64,000 nt of DNA from BJ22 sp021298375 (GTDB lineage: Bacteria > Planctomycetota > Planctomycetia > Pirellulales > Pirellulaceae): assembly GCA_046343015.1 (NCBI GenBank), contig JBKDOL010000115.1:1-64000 (forward strand), given 5' to 3'. The notes below the pieces were generated by a model that saw only the letters and a program-made list of their open reading frames with translations, searched no databases and was not told the DNA's origin. Position numbers and translations under genes: made by a program. Each line of letters opens with the position of its first letter. The stretch's first letter is position 1. Shown one piece after another: positions 53,603-61,793 of this stretch.

Positions 53603-54676
53603 CTAACCGTTCCCGCCCCGCACGGCGGTCGCGCCCCATTCGCAAGCGAGCATCACGCAGTTGATCCCCGAACCGATGCCGAGCAAGGCGACGCGCTCTC
53701 CTGGCTTGAGCCCGCCCTCTTCGGCCGCCCGGGCGGCCGTGATTGGCAAGGCAGCCGAGCCCGTGTTGCCAAGCCAGGCGAAAGTCGCCTGGTCGCGTTC
53801 GACTGGCAGGCCGAGCGAATCGAGCATCAGCTTGCGGTGGGCGACGCCGACTTGATGACACACGGTTCGGTCGATCGACTCGCGCGTCCAACCGGTCGCC
53901 GCCAGAAAATCACCGAACGTATCGACGCCAGTTTGCACTCCCTGAGTCAGGAGTTCCGTCGAATCGGTCGCCATCAAAGGCTGAAAATCTGCCCCCGCCA
54001 GATCGTGGTCGCTCTGGCAGAGCGCGTGCCACCGCGTGTTCGCCCGAACCACGCCATTCACCAGTCGCGTATGACTGCGGCTCAAATCGCGCCGCACCAG
54101 CAGCACGGCGCAGCTCGCCGAGCCAATCGTCAGCGAGGCAAACGAGTCTTTGATCGACTTGCGCGTCAGGGACTGATCGCGATTCAACGCGGCAATGGTC
54201 GTTTCGACTAACCCGCGACCGAGCTCCGAGCCGACGACCAGTGCGGCCCGAATGGCGCCCGATTCGATCATGACCGCCGCGTTGAGCATCCCGTTGAGAA
54301 TGCCGAGGCAGGCGTTTGAGAGGTCGTAAATCATGCAGGCTGGCGGCAGCCCCAGGGCATGGTGCACACCGCACGCCGTGGCGGGCTCGAGAAAGTCCCG
54401 GCAGACCGAGCCGTGAACCAACAGGCCCACCTCGCTCGGGTCAAGTTCCGCGGCAGCGAGCGCGTGACGGCAACTGGCAATGCTCGGTTGGCTTGGTCGA
54501 ACAGAACGCGACCAGAAGCGGCGCTCGCGAATTCCCGTCATCAACTCCAACCGCCCGACGGGGAGATTCAAGCGGCTGTAAAGCGGTTCCAAACGCTGTT
54601 CAATCTCCTCCGAAGTCCAGATTTCCTCGGGCAGGCTGTAACCAAAGGCTTCAATGCAAACGTTTTGGAACTTCAT
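53603..54676 (-). CDS. OleA/FabH-like ketoacyl synthase (thiolase superfamily)
   Basis: 357 residues. Catalytic Cys123 (NACLGILNGM), His274 (CHQVGVAH) and Asn304 (LGNTGSAA) form the FabH-type triad. Glu97 in SVCRDFLEPATAC lies 26 residues before the cysteine, the spacing of the catalytic glutamate of OleA, which condenses two acyl-CoA head-to-head for long-chain olefins. No oleB, oleC or oleD gene is adjacent. FabH-like elongation is the alternative; I favour an OleA-like enzyme. Transcribed alone; GTG/ATG alternatives exist upstream but 54676 (MKFQNVCIEAFGYSLPEE) gives the family start. Confidence 0.82.
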   Translation of the reverse strand: MKFQNVCIEAFGYSLPEEIWTSEEIEQRLEPLYSRLNLPVGRLELMTGIRERRFWSRSVRPSQPSIASCRHALAAAELDPSEVGLLVHGSVCRDFLEPATACGVHHALGLPPACMIYDLSNACLGILNGMLNAAVMIESGAIRAALVVGSELGRGLVETTIAALNRDQSLTRKSIKDSFASLTIGSASCAVLLVRRDLSRSHTRLVNGVVRANTRWHALCQSDHDLAGADFQPLMATDSTELLTQGVQTGVDTFGDFLAATGWTRESIDRTVCHQVGVAHRKLMLDSLGLPVERDQATFAWLGNTGSAALPITAARAAEEGGLKPGERVALLGIGSGINCVMLACEWGATAVRGGNG

Positions 54677-55047
54677 GCGGAGTCGCTCAGGAAAACTCGA
54701 GACGGCCGGGAAACAGCGGCTGATTCCCACGTTTTTCGCGGTTTTAATCGGACATTGGCCCCAGCCGCAGCGATTTGCGTTTCACAAATTCGCTCTCGCC
54801 TCGGGTAGCCCGCCTCAAAAATGCTATCACTGCTTGCACAACATCTGGGGGCCTCGCAACCTGCCCGCAAAAAATATGCGATTTAGATTGCCAGTTCGGG
54901 ACACGGGCGGGATATTCGCTCTCACTCAACCGGCAACCGTTAACCGGATGAAATCAATTGTCTGTTATGGAGATGGACCGACGATCGCTTAAGGGAAGAG
55001 CTTTTCGTCGGAGCAGGACAATTCGGCAGGAGGAGTCACACTGATGT

Positions 55048-55095
55048 GACAAGCACTGCCCCCGACAAGCACTGCCCTGGACAAGCCCCGCTTGC
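55048..55095. repeat. 16-bp tandem repeat, two good copies and one diverged
   Basis: gacaagcactgccccc (55048-55063), gacaagcactgccctg (55064-55079) and a diverged gacaagccccgcttgc (55080-55095). Confidence 0.85.
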
Positions 55096-55160
55096 CCCGA
55101 ACGATTCGAACCCTTTCCCAAAAGGGCCAGAAGCATCGGGACAAAGGCATCGACCCAGAA

Positions 55161-55188
55161 GCATCAGGACTGAGGCATCAGGACTGAC
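55161..55188. repeat. 14-bp tandem repeat, two copies plus diverged flanks
   Basis: gcatcaggactgag at 55161-55174 and gcatcaggactgac at 55175-55188; diverged copies (gcatcgggacaaag, gcatcgacccagaa) precede them from about 55133. Confidence 0.82.
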
Positions 55189-55319
55189 AAAGGCTTGCCG
55201 GCCAGAATTCGACTTGCTCTCAGCACCAAAACGTCTTCGCTCGAGTGGCCACCGGCCCACACGACAGGTCCAGTCTAACGCAGCCCTGCTGCAGAGTGAA
55301 GCGTAAAGGAGTTTTTGGA

Positions 55320-56069
55320 ATGCTGAGCAAACCGCTGATTGGGATCAATGCTGACTACCGAAGTGCCAAGGGAAATCAACCAGCTCTTTCGGTGCTGACT
55401 GCGGGGTATTACGACAGCATCCTCCGAGCTGGAGGGATCCCGGTAATCGTCCCGCCGCTGGACAACGAAGACGACATCTCCGCTGTACTGGATCGGCTGG
55501 ACGGCTTTCTCCTGGTCGGCGGAGCGGACCTCGACCCCCGCCGCGACGGGTTCATGTTGCACCCGGCTGTCAGCCCGATGGAGCCTCGCCGCGAATCGTT
55601 CGACCGGATGCTGGCCAAGCAAATCTGCGGCCGCAAGATGCCGGTCTTTGGCATTGGCGTCGGGATGCAGCTGATCAACATCACCCTCGGTGGCAATCTC
55701 TTCCTCCATATTCCCGATGACATCCCGAACGCCTTGCCGCACAAGGACCCTCAAGACCCCAATCATCGCCACGGCCTGCTGATCGCCCGCGGCTCGATTA
55801 TCGAACGGGTTTACGGCGATGGCGAAATCCGCGTCAGCAGCCGGCACCACATGGCAATCGACGAATTGGCTCCCGGCTTCCGGATCACCGCCAAGTGCGC
55901 CGATGGCGTGATCGAAGCGATTGAAAGCACCCAGTCAGACTGGATCGCCTTGGGTACCCAATTCCATCCGGAATGCCCGGCAGCATCGGCCCTCGACCTC
56001 CGCATCTTCGAGGAATTCCTCGATGCAATTCGCGAATTGGCTCCCGTGCAACTGCGGGTTGTCGCCTAA
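55320..56069 (+). CDS. Class I glutamine amidotransferase-like (peptidase C26) protein lacking the nucleophile
   Basis: 249 residues with the PuuD-type fold: LDGFLLVGGADLDPRRD, MPVFGIGVGMQLINITLGG, SRHHMAIDELAPGF, and the C-terminal LGTQFHPE (His216, Glu218). In gamma-glutamyl-GABA hydrolases the nucleophile elbow is GICRGMQ; here it reads GIGVGMQ, so Gly113 replaces the catalytic Cys and the Arg is also lost. The His-Glu pair is kept. It is therefore probably a binding or scaffold pseudoenzyme rather than a hydrolase. AAAGGA lies 9 nt before the ATG at 55320. Confidence 0.88.
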   Translation: MLSKPLIGINADYRSAKGNQPALSVLTAGYYDSILRAGGIPVIVPPLDNEDDISAVLDRLDGFLLVGGADLDPRRDGFMLHPAVSPMEPRRESFDRMLAKQICGRKMPVFGIGVGMQLINITLGGNLFLHIPDDIPNALPHKDPQDPNHRHGLLIARGSIIERVYGDGEIRVSSRHHMAIDELAPGFRITAKCADGVIEAIESTQSDWIALGTQFHPECPAASALDLRIFEEFLDAIRELAPVQLRVVA

Positions 56070-56110
56070 CGCTCCCCTCACCATGCTCCTTTCACCATCC
56101 CGCAGTGACA

Positions 56111-56140
56111 GGGTAAATGGACGCTGGGTAAATGGACGCT
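56111..56140. repeat. 15-bp tandem repeat, two identical copies
   Basis: gggtaaatggacgct at 56111-56125 and 56126-56140, between the amidotransferase-like gene and the next plus-strand gene. Confidence 0.9.
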
Positions 56141-56201
56141 GGCGTTCAGCCCCGCGGTGCCCACCGCGGGGGACTGACTTGTTGGCCGACAGACTGATTG
56201 G

Positions 56202-57374
56202 ATGTTCCTGCTCGAAGGTCGCCGCCGCGTAAACAGGGCGCGGCGGCGACTTTTTCTTCAGCTCCCTCGCAGCGAGTTTCGGGTGCTCTTTCCCTTTCGC
56301 AGTGCGACGCCTCGCAGACCGATCGTCGGCGACAAGCTCGATCGCTATGCCTTGCTCAATTCGGCGCGGCTGTTTGCCGGGCTTCGCTTGAGCAGCGACT
56401 TTGCCACCCTGAGCGGCGGTTTGGTGGTGACCGAGGGCCGGGGCAAGCATTTACGAGTCAGGCATTCCGAGACCCAAGCCGCCTCGCTTCCCGAAGCGCT
56501 CGTCGCCGACCTGCAAAGGCAAGCGGCCGCGCCGAATGGACAATGGCCGGCCATGCTCAGCGACTTAGCCGAGTTTCAGGCAAGTCAATTTGACCGACTC
56601 AAATGCCTCGCCGGAAAGTTTGTCGATCGGATTCTGTGCCTCGCCGTGTGCGATCCGGGATTCTGGGTCCAGGATTTCGATGGACGCCTCACCTATCTCT
56701 CCGCTTGCGACCCCAACAAGCTCAGCGATTTGACCGGAGTCAGCGTGATCGATGCCTTTCCCGCGCGGGATTTGGCCGCGGGCGGGAGCGGGGGCGATTT
56801 GGAGGCGTTGCCCCTCTGGTTGTGGCTGGCCGAACGCCCTCGCATCGCCGCCCAACACTCCAGCGGGTTGATCCTTGCCAACCGTTTGGGGAAAGCAACA
56901 GGTTGGTTTCTGCCCGGTTCCGACGGTCTGGATGAGATCCTGCCGGAGATCGAACGCCTGCCCCTCGTTCCTTCTCAGTTGTCACCCGACCAATTCAACG
57001 CCGCCCTTGCCGCATTTTTCCGCAAACCTCGCAAGTCCTCGCTGCAATTGAAGGAAATTCACTACGCGGCAAGCGATCCCGACGCTGCGAGGTTGGCGTG
57101 CGACGTCGCCGAGCGACTTCAAATCCAGGCCACTCCGCTGGCCACAGTCGAAACCACGGCTGACCATCCTGCCGAAGCGGAAGTCGTCGCCACGGCTCTG
57201 CTCGGCGCGCTGTTCGTCGACCAGATGCCAGCCAATGTCCCCTTGCTCAGCGGAGCGACCGTGCAGCGACTGCTGGGTCGAATAACGCCGGGGACTCCTG
57301 CTTCCTGGCGAAACCTGCTGATCAACATGACCGACAGCCACCCGCCGACGATGAAATTGCGCGACGCGGTCTAA
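56202..57374 (+). CDS. Possible AnmK-like sugar kinase fold protein, diverged
   Basis: 390 residues. The pieces RLSSDFATLSGGLVVTEGRG and, near the end, LLSGATVQRLLGRITPG resemble anhydro-N-acetylmuramic acid kinase (AnmK) homologues in planctomycetes, but the ATP-binding MSGTSxDG start of true AnmK is not visible. No signal peptide or membrane segment. The 5' end is uncertain: ATG at 56202 or GTG at 56283. If the family reading is right, it could act in peptidoglycan-sugar recycling or be an inactive relative. Assignment from partial motifs only. Confidence 0.45.
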   Translation: MFLLEGRRRVNRARRRLFLQLPRSEFRVLFPFRSATPRRPIVGDKLDRYALLNSARLFAGLRLSSDFATLSGGLVVTEGRGKHLRVRHSETQAASLPEALVADLQRQAAAPNGQWPAMLSDLAEFQASQFDRLKCLAGKFVDRILCLAVCDPGFWVQDFDGRLTYLSACDPNKLSDLTGVSVIDAFPARDLAAGGSGGDLEALPLWLWLAERPRIAAQHSSGLILANRLGKATGWFLPGSDGLDEILPEIERLPLVPSQLSPDQFNAALAAFFRKPRKSSLQLKEIHYAASDPDAARLACDVAERLQIQATPLATVETTADHPAEAEVVATALLGALFVDQMPANVPLLSGATVQRLLGRITPGTPASWRNLLINMTDSHPPTMKLRDAV

Positions 57375-57488
57375 GGGTGGCCCGCCAAACAGCGGCGGGA
57401 AACAGCAGTCAATGGACGAGGCTTGCCCACCCGGCCAGTCCACATCGCCCCCGCGCGTGTTGCTGCGGGGGAGCGAGGACCAGCGGGG

Positions 57489-58439
57489 TTATTGCTCGAA
57501 TTTGCGTTTGGAGACGGCATCTGCCGAGGGGAAATCGTCCGGGATCTTCTGGGTGACCTTGCCGGTCGCTGCCCATTCGGCACCGCGCAAAAACAGCGTG
57601 ATGAAGCCAACGCACTCCTGGGAGTAATCCCCGTGGCCTAGCGTGGTGTGGAAGACCCGGCCCTGCTTGTAATCAACGACCATCATTTGCGGCTCATGGC
57701 GACCTGAGCCACCTTGCTCCTTGGCTGCCAAGGCTGTCGCCAAGACCCGCATGTTTTCGGCTGGGCCTCGGAGGCGGTCGTACAGTTCGTCCTGCACATG
57801 CAACCACTTGGCTGGGATGCCCTGCATGATCGGGTGCTCGCTGTCCCGGGCTTCAACCAGAAATTCATGCTGAGCGCCATGGCTGCCCCCACCACCGTCG
57901 GCGGTATCGCGAACAGCTTTGCCGGCCGGGTCAAAATAGACATAAGGGCCCGACCGAGCATCGCGGCCACCCCATCCCCCCAGCCCAATCATTTCATTCC
58001 AGGCCGGCCAGTCGGGGAAAGCATTATCGGCAGCGTGGACGACGACCAAGCCACCGCCGTTGGCCATGAACTTCTCGAAAGCCGCTCTCGTTTCCTCTGG
58101 CCAAGTGTCCCCGTTGTAGTTGGAAACGACGAGGTCGTACTTCGAAAAATCGGGTTTGAAATTCGGGTCTGGGCCTTGTGGAGCCGTGCGGGCGAGGTCG
58201 ACGGTAAACAGGCCGCTATCGATCAGGTACTTCCGCATCATCTCGGTCGTCTTGGGCCAGACGGAGTGGTTGTTCTGACCGTCGACGATCAGGACTTTGA
58301 TTTTCCCAGTGGCTCCGTCCTGGGCCCAGCTGCCGGTCGCTGAAGCCGCGGAGCCTACCGCCAAACTGAGCAGTCCCGCAAACAAAGCACCCCATTGTCG
58401 CGCCCTCGCACCCACCCATTGATTTTGCTGCGTCTGCAT
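57489..58439 (-). CDS. ThuA domain protein, secreted
   Basis: 316 residues. Signal peptide at 1-40 (ALFAGLLSLAVGSAASATG). The ThuA/glutamine-amidotransferase-like fold (PF06283) is seen in KIKVLIVDGQNNHSVWPKTT, YDLVVSNYNGDTWPEETR, GGLVVVHAADNAFPDW and HEPQMMVVDYKQGRVFHTTL. ThuA proteins are linked to trehalose or other sugar utilisation, and planctomycetes carry many. No transporter is adjacent, so the substrate is open. Stands alone between two plus-strand genes. Confidence 0.86.
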   Translation of the reverse strand: MQTQQNQWVGARARQWGALFAGLLSLAVGSAASATGSWAQDGATGKIKVLIVDGQNNHSVWPKTTEMMRKYLIDSGLFTVDLARTAPQGPDPNFKPDFSKYDLVVSNYNGDTWPEETRAAFEKFMANGGGLVVVHAADNAFPDWPAWNEMIGLGGWGGRDARSGPYVYFDPAGKAVRDTADGGGGSHGAQHEFLVEARDSEHPIMQGIPAKWLHVQDELYDRLRGPAENMRVLATALAAKEQGGSGRHEPQMMVVDYKQGRVFHTTLGHGDYSQECVGFITLFLRGAEWAATGKVTQKIPDDFPSADAVSKRKFEQ

Positions 58440-58638
58440 CGCCGGCTCATCCCTTTGAAAAAAACACGACTCGTGACGGGTTCAAGCTAATCTTTACCGC
58501 CCCCAAATGCTACCAGTGAGCGATTCCCCCGCTCGCCAGTACTGATTTCGCGTTGTAAAGAAGCCTCTCGAGGCAGATAATACGGCGAAGGGGTAACTGC
58601 TGAATAGTTCCCGAACACAAGCCTGCAAGGATTTGGCC

Positions 58639-59226
58639 ATGACCCGATTCGATTACCGCCGCGCGTTCTTCGTTTCTGCCGGACTACTGGCGCTCTTGCT
58701 GACTGCCGGGGGGGCTTACCTGCTGGGTTCCATTCGCGTGTATTCGACGAATCAGGCCGCGGGTAACTCCCTCGTCGATCAGCTTCCGCAAGTGCTGCAC
58801 GCGGATTCAGCCTCAGGCGGAAAGACGGTTTCAACCGCCACCGGTCGGTTGGATGAAAACACCGAGTGCCTGTTCGTCCTCGACCACCAGACCGGGGTCC
58901 TTTCCTGTCTGATCATCAACCCGCGGACGGCGACTACCGGTGGCGTGTACGTGGCCAACGTGGCCACCCAACTTCAACTGGACAAGCTGGGTGACCTCGA
59001 TTTCGTGATGGTTACCGGCTACAACGCATTCGGGATCGCCGGGGTCGGCGGGATTTTGCGACCCGCCAGTTGCCTCTGCTATGTCGTCGAGGGAAACAGC
59101 GGTCGCGCGGTCGCCTACAGTCTTTCCTACAACCGCACGGCATTGCAGCAGGGCGCCGTCCAGCAAGGCGCACTCGAAGTCGTCTGGCAAGGCGTCTTCC
59201 GCCAAGAAGCGCTGAAGCGGAACTGA
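58639..59226 (+). CDS. Membrane-anchored protein of unknown function
   Basis: 195 residues. One N-terminal membrane helix (AFFVSAGLLALLLTAGGAYL). The rest looks like an exported beta-rich domain (TECLFVLDHQTGVLSCLIIN; GVYVANVATQLQLDKLGDLD). I do not recognise the family. ATG at 58639 has AAGG 8 nt upstream, preferred over an in-frame TTG 6 nt earlier. Convergent with carA. Confidence 0.62.
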   Translation: MTRFDYRRAFFVSAGLLALLLTAGGAYLLGSIRVYSTNQAAGNSLVDQLPQVLHADSASGGKTVSTATGRLDENTECLFVLDHQTGVLSCLIINPRTATTGGVYVANVATQLQLDKLGDLDFVMVTGYNAFGIAGVGGILRPASCLCYVVEGNSGRAVAYSLSYNRTALQQGAVQQGALEVVWQGVFRQEALKRN

Positions 59227-59318
59227 GCCAATCGGATCTGAAGCCGCTGTATTAGAAACAGCTCCGCCCCTCAAGAACCAAGCCAACGCTTCGTTCCGCG
59301 TTCCACACTCCGAATTTC

Positions 59319-60491
59319 CTAGACAGCCGCCGTTTGCTGGACCAACTCGCGGAAACGGTCAAACAGGTACTGGCTGTCGTGAGGTCCAGCCGAGGCTTCC
59401 GGGTGATACTGCACGCTGAACGCCGGGAGGCTGCGATGGCGGAACCCGGCGATTGTGTCATCGTTCAAATTGCGGTGGGTCACCAGCAAGTCGGCTGGCA
59501 AGCCTTCATCGCTGACCGAGAAGCCGTGATTCTGCGAGGTGATTTCGACCTTGTTGGTTTCCAGATTCAAGACGGGCTGGTTGGCGCCGCGGTGACCGAA
59601 CTTGAGCTTGAACGTCTTCGCTCCGCAGGCGAGACCAAGCAGCTGATGCCCGAGGCAAATCCCAAAAATGGGGAGTTTACCCAGCAGTTGGCGGATGGTC
59701 GCGATGGCGTACGTAAGAGGTTCCGGGTCGCCCGGTCCATTGGACAAAAAGACCCCGTCCGGATTGAGTGCGAGGACGTCATCCGCGGATGACGTGCCGG
59801 GCAAAATCGTGACTCGAAATCCTTGGCTGGCCAGATGCCGAGCGATATTCCATTTCATCCCAAAATCGAGGGCGACAATGTGGGGAGCCTCGATTTTGTC
59901 GGCCCCCGAGAACTCAACCCCTTGGCGTTCTCCCGAGTAGTCCCAGAGGTCATGCAGGCGACCATTCCAGTCGGACCGCTCGGAAGGAATCACCTCCCGA
60001 ACCAGATCCCGACCGACCAGTGAGGGGCTGGTCCTGGCCCGCTGCACCAAGTCCGCGTCATCGAGCAACTCGGTTGAAATCACGCCCCGGAGGGCACCCA
60101 ACGTGCGGATCTTTCGCACCAGGGCTCGCGTATCGATATCGCTGATTCCGATGATCCCGTGCCGCTGCAGAAACTCCTCCAATAAACCGATCGAGCGGTA
60201 ATTGCTGGCCACCGGGCTGGCATTGCGGACGACAAACCCAGCCAGTGCCGGACAATCCCGTTCCAAGTCTTCTTCGTTGAACCCGTAGTTGCCAATCTCA
60301 GGGTAGGTCATCGTAATGATCTGCCCGCAATAACTCGGGTCGGTGATGATCTCCTGATATCCAGTCATCGAAGTGTTGAATACGACTTCACCTGAGGTTG
60401 TCCCCCGAGCGCCAAACGCCAGCCCCTGATAGACCGTCCCGTCTTCGAGCGCGAGTTTGGCGACCTGAATCGACTTTGGTTCAACCTGCAT
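59319..60491 (-). CDS. carA: Carbamoyl-phosphate synthase small chain
   Basis: 390 residues; hydrolyses glutamine and feeds ammonia to the large chain for arginine and pyrimidine synthesis. The N-terminal CPSase small-chain domain (GLAFGARGTTSGEVVFNTSM) and the GATase domain with the Cys of GICLGHQ and the His of QYHPEAS are complete. carB is not adjacent in this window. The 5' end faces the long spacer with the candidate RNA. Confidence 0.96.
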   Translation of the reverse strand: MQVEPKSIQVAKLALEDGTVYQGLAFGARGTTSGEVVFNTSMTGYQEIITDPSYCGQIITMTYPEIGNYGFNEEDLERDCPALAGFVVRNASPVASNYRSIGLLEEFLQRHGIIGISDIDTRALVRKIRTLGALRGVISTELLDDADLVQRARTSPSLVGRDLVREVIPSERSDWNGRLHDLWDYSGERQGVEFSGADKIEAPHIVALDFGMKWNIARHLASQGFRVTILPGTSSADDVLALNPDGVFLSNGPGDPEPLTYAIATIRQLLGKLPIFGICLGHQLLGLACGAKTFKLKFGHRGANQPVLNLETNKVEITSQNHGFSVSDEGLPADLLVTHRNLNDDTIAGFRHRSLPAFSVQYHPEASAGPHDSQYLFDRFRELVQQTAAV

Positions 60492-60778
60492 GGCTGGCTA
60501 GACTCCCAAAAAAACTAGTTGGAATAACGGCGATGGACCAAGGCAATCTGACTCGAACGAGCAAAACGCTCCTCACTCACAGGCGCCCAGCCCAACGCCG
60601 ATAACCGCGACTCCGGCCGGGTCGGCACTGAGTCGCGTTCTCAGCCTGTCGCCAGAGACCACGTGGGGCACTGCCGCTCATTCCAAGCCCGCAGCCGACT
60701 CAAAACATGAGCCGGCTTGAATGATTTATGACAAATATTAACGCTTGAGTTTACCGATTGTGAGTCCTTTTTAGGCCA

Positions 60779-60925
60779 GCAATTGGCTCTAAAGAGATTC
60801 TTCCAACCGGTCCGATACCCGTTACTGGCTGTGGGTCTCCGAGAAGTGAAAGCTTGCTTTCAACAATCGGACAGCCAAATTGAGAAGGGTTCCAGTAGCG
60901 GCGAGCTGGAACCCTTCGTTTTTTT
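60779..60925 (+). ncRNA. Candidate structured non-coding RNA with own terminator
   Basis: Several nested helices are readable. TTGG-ctcta-AAGA-gat-TCTT-CCAA at 60783-60806; then a three-part helix at 60826-60877: TGGCTGT/ACAGCCA, CCGA/TCGG, and TGAAAG-cttg-CTTTCA separated by a symmetrical 4/4 internal loop (gaag/acaa); then the terminator at 60885-60925. The CAGCCAAATTG segment can also pair with CAATTGGCT at 60779-60787, so two mutually exclusive folds exist. There is no plus-strand gene upstream that the terminator would serve. The 5' end is not fixed. Class unknown; I see no 6S, tmRNA or SRP signature. Confidence 0.4.
60885..60925 (+). terminator. Orphan intrinsic terminator
   Basis: An 11-bp perfect stem (AAGGGTTCCAG / CTGGAACCCTT) with a 10-nt loop (60885-60916) followed, after CG, by a run of eight T. 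It is on the strand opposite to carA and far from the next plus-strand gene. Confidence 0.85.
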
Positions 60926-61086
60926 ATGCGCTGACCGCTCGTCCGAAAAGGGGCAGACCGGCAACTCCGCAGAAAAAGCTGCGTTTCCCCGTGTCCCGCC
61001 GCTCTCTCCCCGCGTTCCATCTCTCCCTACTCCAGTCGCGTGCCGACTGCTCTCGCGGATTAGACTGGCAACCAGCCGCCTTCTCT

Positions 61087-61116
61087 CAGAAGCAACCAAG
61101 TCAGAAGCAAGCAAGG
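61087..61116. repeat. 15-bp tandem repeat, two copies
   Basis: cagaagcaaccaagt at 61087-61101 and cagaagcaagcaagg at 61102-61116. Confidence 0.75.
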
Positions 61117-61149
61117 CGCGGCGTTGGCTCAAATCGGGGCGATTCCAGA

Positions 61150-61183
61150 TCGAATCGAACTCCGTGTCGAATCGAACTGCGTC
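61150..61183. repeat. 17-bp tandem repeat, two copies
   Basis: tcgaatcgaactccgtg at 61150-61166 and tcgaatcgaactgcgtc at 61167-61183. Confidence 0.8.
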
Positions 61184-61793
61184 TCGTACCGCACTCTGCG
61201 TTTGCGAGAACTGAGGCCGTTTTGGCCCTGTTTCGTCGGCATCTTCCTTCGGCTCCTTTTGGCGAGCCTGATTGAAGGGCGACGGAAGCTCCGAGCCCTA
61301 AAGTCGCTTTGCCTTCGTTGCTCGGTTTTTCGCCGCCGCACCATTGTGTCGAAAAACGCGGGCGACATAAGCGGGGGGGGGCGCGGACCTGGCCCCAGCG
61401 TTTGGAGAGGCGATCCCGCTGGGTAGGAGCAAGGGCCTGAGGGTTACAGCCGCGCCAATCGTTAAAACTTGCCATTCCCGCCCCTACCGCCCCGCTTTCG
61501 CAGGCTCTTCATGGTCCGCTGCGAACGGCAGGAGCTACACTTCGGCGCTTTCTGCCCGACCCCGCCGATCGGCCCGCCGCGTATCCAATCACTCCAGTCT
61601 CACTGGCTGAGCGAGTGGACCACGAGCCGTTTTGGGCCAGCGGGTTTGGAATAGCAGCGTTTTCCCTCGTGGCGTGAAAGCGAATTTCATCAATTCCTCA
61701 CGCGGTTTTTCACAAGCAATCGGCTTTTCCTCTGAATAGAGGGGAAAATCGCCGTTTTCAGGTTTCGCAACCCCCAAAGAAAGGGCTTTCGAA

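Larger units (their letters stand above)
54677..55319. other. Spacer with two tandem-repeat blocks
   Basis: 643 bp. No gene-like frame. It contains the 16-bp repeats at 55048-55095 and the 14-bp repeats at 55161-55188 with degenerate neighbours from about 55128. The right end carries AAAGGA, the ribosome site of the next gene. Confidence 0.5.
60492..61793. other. Long spacer between carA and the SPFH genes
   Basis: 1302 bp. It holds the candidate structured RNA (60779-60925) with its terminator and tandem repeats at 61087-61116 and 61150-61183. Several frames are open but have no recognisable motifs. An inverted repeat GCCG/CGGC with CTC/GAG lies near 60690-60715. AAAGAAAGGG around 61776-61785 is the ribosome site of the SPFH gene. 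Confidence 0.5.

Noticed and set aside
60779..60925. 6S RNA or tmRNA
   Set aside because: No long closing stem with a central bubble and no tRNA-like end were found; only local nested hairpins and a terminator are seen.
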